The notes under the pieces are model-generated. The model searched no databases and was not told the origin of the DNA. It saw only the letters and a program-made list of their open reading frames with translations. Of a DNA stretch of 15,249 bases, positions 14,580 through 15,249 are shown in pieces. The stretch is from assembly GCA_003567055.1 (NCBI GenBank), contig PXAW01000026.1, forward strand, positions 1 through 15,249. Reading direction: 5' to 3'. The stretch comes from Hyphomicrobiales bacterium (GTDB taxonomy: Bacteria; Pseudomonadota; Alphaproteobacteria; Rhizobiales; Beijerinckiaceae). Position 1 is the first letter of the stretch. The number at the start of each line of letters is the position of its first letter. The position numbers were made by a program, and so were the translations under genes.

Positions 14580-14608
14580 AGGCCGACGCTTCGGCGCCGG
14601 CCTCCTTT
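14580..14608. terminator. Bidirectional terminator between rhomboid gene and rplI
   Basis: GGCCGACGC (14581-14589), a TTCG tetraloop and GCGCCGGCC (14594-14602) form a stem with one A-C mismatch, extended by an A-T pair (14580/14603). AAAAA precedes it and CTCCTTT follows, so on the minus strand the stem is followed by TTTTT (ending rplI) and on the plus strand by a weaker T tract (ending the rhomboid gene). Confidence 0.8.
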
Positions 14609-14634
14609 CGAGCATCGCAGATGCGTTGCAGCGC

Positions 14635-15249
14635 TCAGTTCCGATCGTCGTCTTCACCTTCGCCGCCTTCGGCAGCCTCGCCACGGGGGCGGGCCTCCTC
14701 GACGTCCTCTTCGAGCGCCGCGCCGACTTCGAGGCCGAGCTCGTCAAGATCGAAGGCCTCGCGGGCGGTGACGTCTTCGCCGCGTGCCTGACGCTCGGCT
14801 TCGTCGAGCGAGCGGGCGACGTTCATGGTGATGGTGATCTCGACTTCCGGGTGCAGCTGCACCTTGACCGCGTGCAGGCCGAGATTCTTGATCGCCTGGT
14901 TCAGCTCGATCTGGTTGCGGCCCACGCTGAAGCCGTTCTCGGTGACGATCTCGGCAATGTCGCGGGTCGCGACCGAACCGTAGAGCACGCCCGTCTCACC
15001 GGCCTGGCGGATGATGGCGAAGGTCTGCCCTTCGAGCTTCTCGGCGACGGCCTCGGCCTCCTTGCGGCGCTCGAGGTTGCGGGCCTCGAGCTGGGCGCGC
15101 TGGGTTTCGAAATGCTCGCGATTGGCCTTGCTGGCGCGCAGGGCCTTGCCCTGGGGCAGAAGGAAGTTGCGGGCATAACCGTTGCGAACCTTCACCACTT
15201 CGCCCATCTGGCCGAGCTTGGGAACGCGTTCCAAGAGGATGACATCCAT
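14635..15249 (-). CDS. rplI: 50S ribosomal protein L9
   Basis: L9 binds 23S rRNA near the base of the L1 stalk and helps keep reading frame. The ATG lies exactly at the window edge (15249), so the 204-residue protein is complete but its promoter is not visible. The N-terminal RNA-binding signature is clear: [36 protein letters not shown] long central charged helix follows (about residues 42-74), then the C-terminal domain with [14 protein letters not shown] and [18 protein letters not shown]. After about residue 150 there is an acidic, Glu/Asp/Gly-rich tail ending DDDRN, longer than in the roughly 149-residue E. coli protein but common in alphaproteobacteria. It is normally the last gene of an rpsF-rpsR operon, consistent with the terminator directly downstream; the upstream partners would lie beyond the window. 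Confidence 0.98.
   Translation of the reverse strand: MDVILLERVPKLGQMGEVVKVRNGYARNFLLPQGKALRASKANREHFETQRAQLEARNLERRKEAEAVAEKLEGQTFAIIRQAGETGVLYGSVATRDIAEIVTENGFSVGRNQIELNQAIKNLGLHAVKVQLHPEVEITITMNVARSLDEAERQARGEDVTAREAFDLDELGLEVGAALEEDVEEARPRGEAAEGGEGEDDDRN

Overview
The window looks like chromosomal DNA from a GC-rich alphaproteobacterium, most likely a Hyphomicrobiales (Rhizobiales) member. The basis is the gene families present (DUF2336, the alphaproteobacterial PAS family PF07310, ExoD, tandem PilZ, ribosomal protein L9 with a long acidic tail), very high GC at third codon positions, and CtrA-like TTAA-N7-TTAAC boxes. The species cannot be named from the sequence alone. There are thirteen protein genes, two of them touching the window edges. 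I see no tRNA, rRNA, CRISPR array, insertion sequence or phage gene.

Layout. (1) 1-1034, minus strand: a MaoC-type hydratase gene followed 4 nt later by a CitE-like CoA lyase gene that runs off the left edge, an acyl-CoA hydration and C-C cleavage pair. (2) 1186-3482, plus: a soluble lytic transglycosylase-like protein translationally coupled to a DUF2336 helical-repeat protein. (3) 3659-6196, plus: a secreted COG3915 (molybdopterin-oxidoreductase-fold) protein and a membrane GGDEF-EAL protein, probably a periplasmic sensor and its cyclic-di-GMP output. (4) 6290-8881, plus: an atypical SDR, then purM and purN, overlapping by 4 nt, for de novo purine synthesis. (5) 8988-11150, plus: a second membrane GGDEF-EAL protein. 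(6) 11177-13310, minus: ExoD, a tandem PilZ protein and a PF07310 PAS protein. (7) 13311-13755: a 445-nt gene-free interval with an inverted repeat, a CtrA-like box and a strong plus-strand terminator that no protein gene explains. (8) 13756-14559, plus: a rhomboid protease, convergent with rplI (14635-15249, minus) across a shared bidirectional terminator.

How the genes may work together. Three of the thirteen proteins make, break or bind cyclic-di-GMP (two GGDEF-EAL proteins and one tandem PilZ effector). They sit beside an exopolysaccharide-related gene, a PAS sensor and a peptidoglycan lytic enzyme. Together this suggests a locus concerned with the cell envelope and surface lifestyle, wrapped around housekeeping purMN and ending at rplI. 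The most interesting unexplained items are the cysteine-free COG3915 protein paired with a GGDEF-EAL enzyme, the orphan terminator with its structured upstream region, the CtrA-like boxes, and a hairpin that frames the purM ribosome-binding site.
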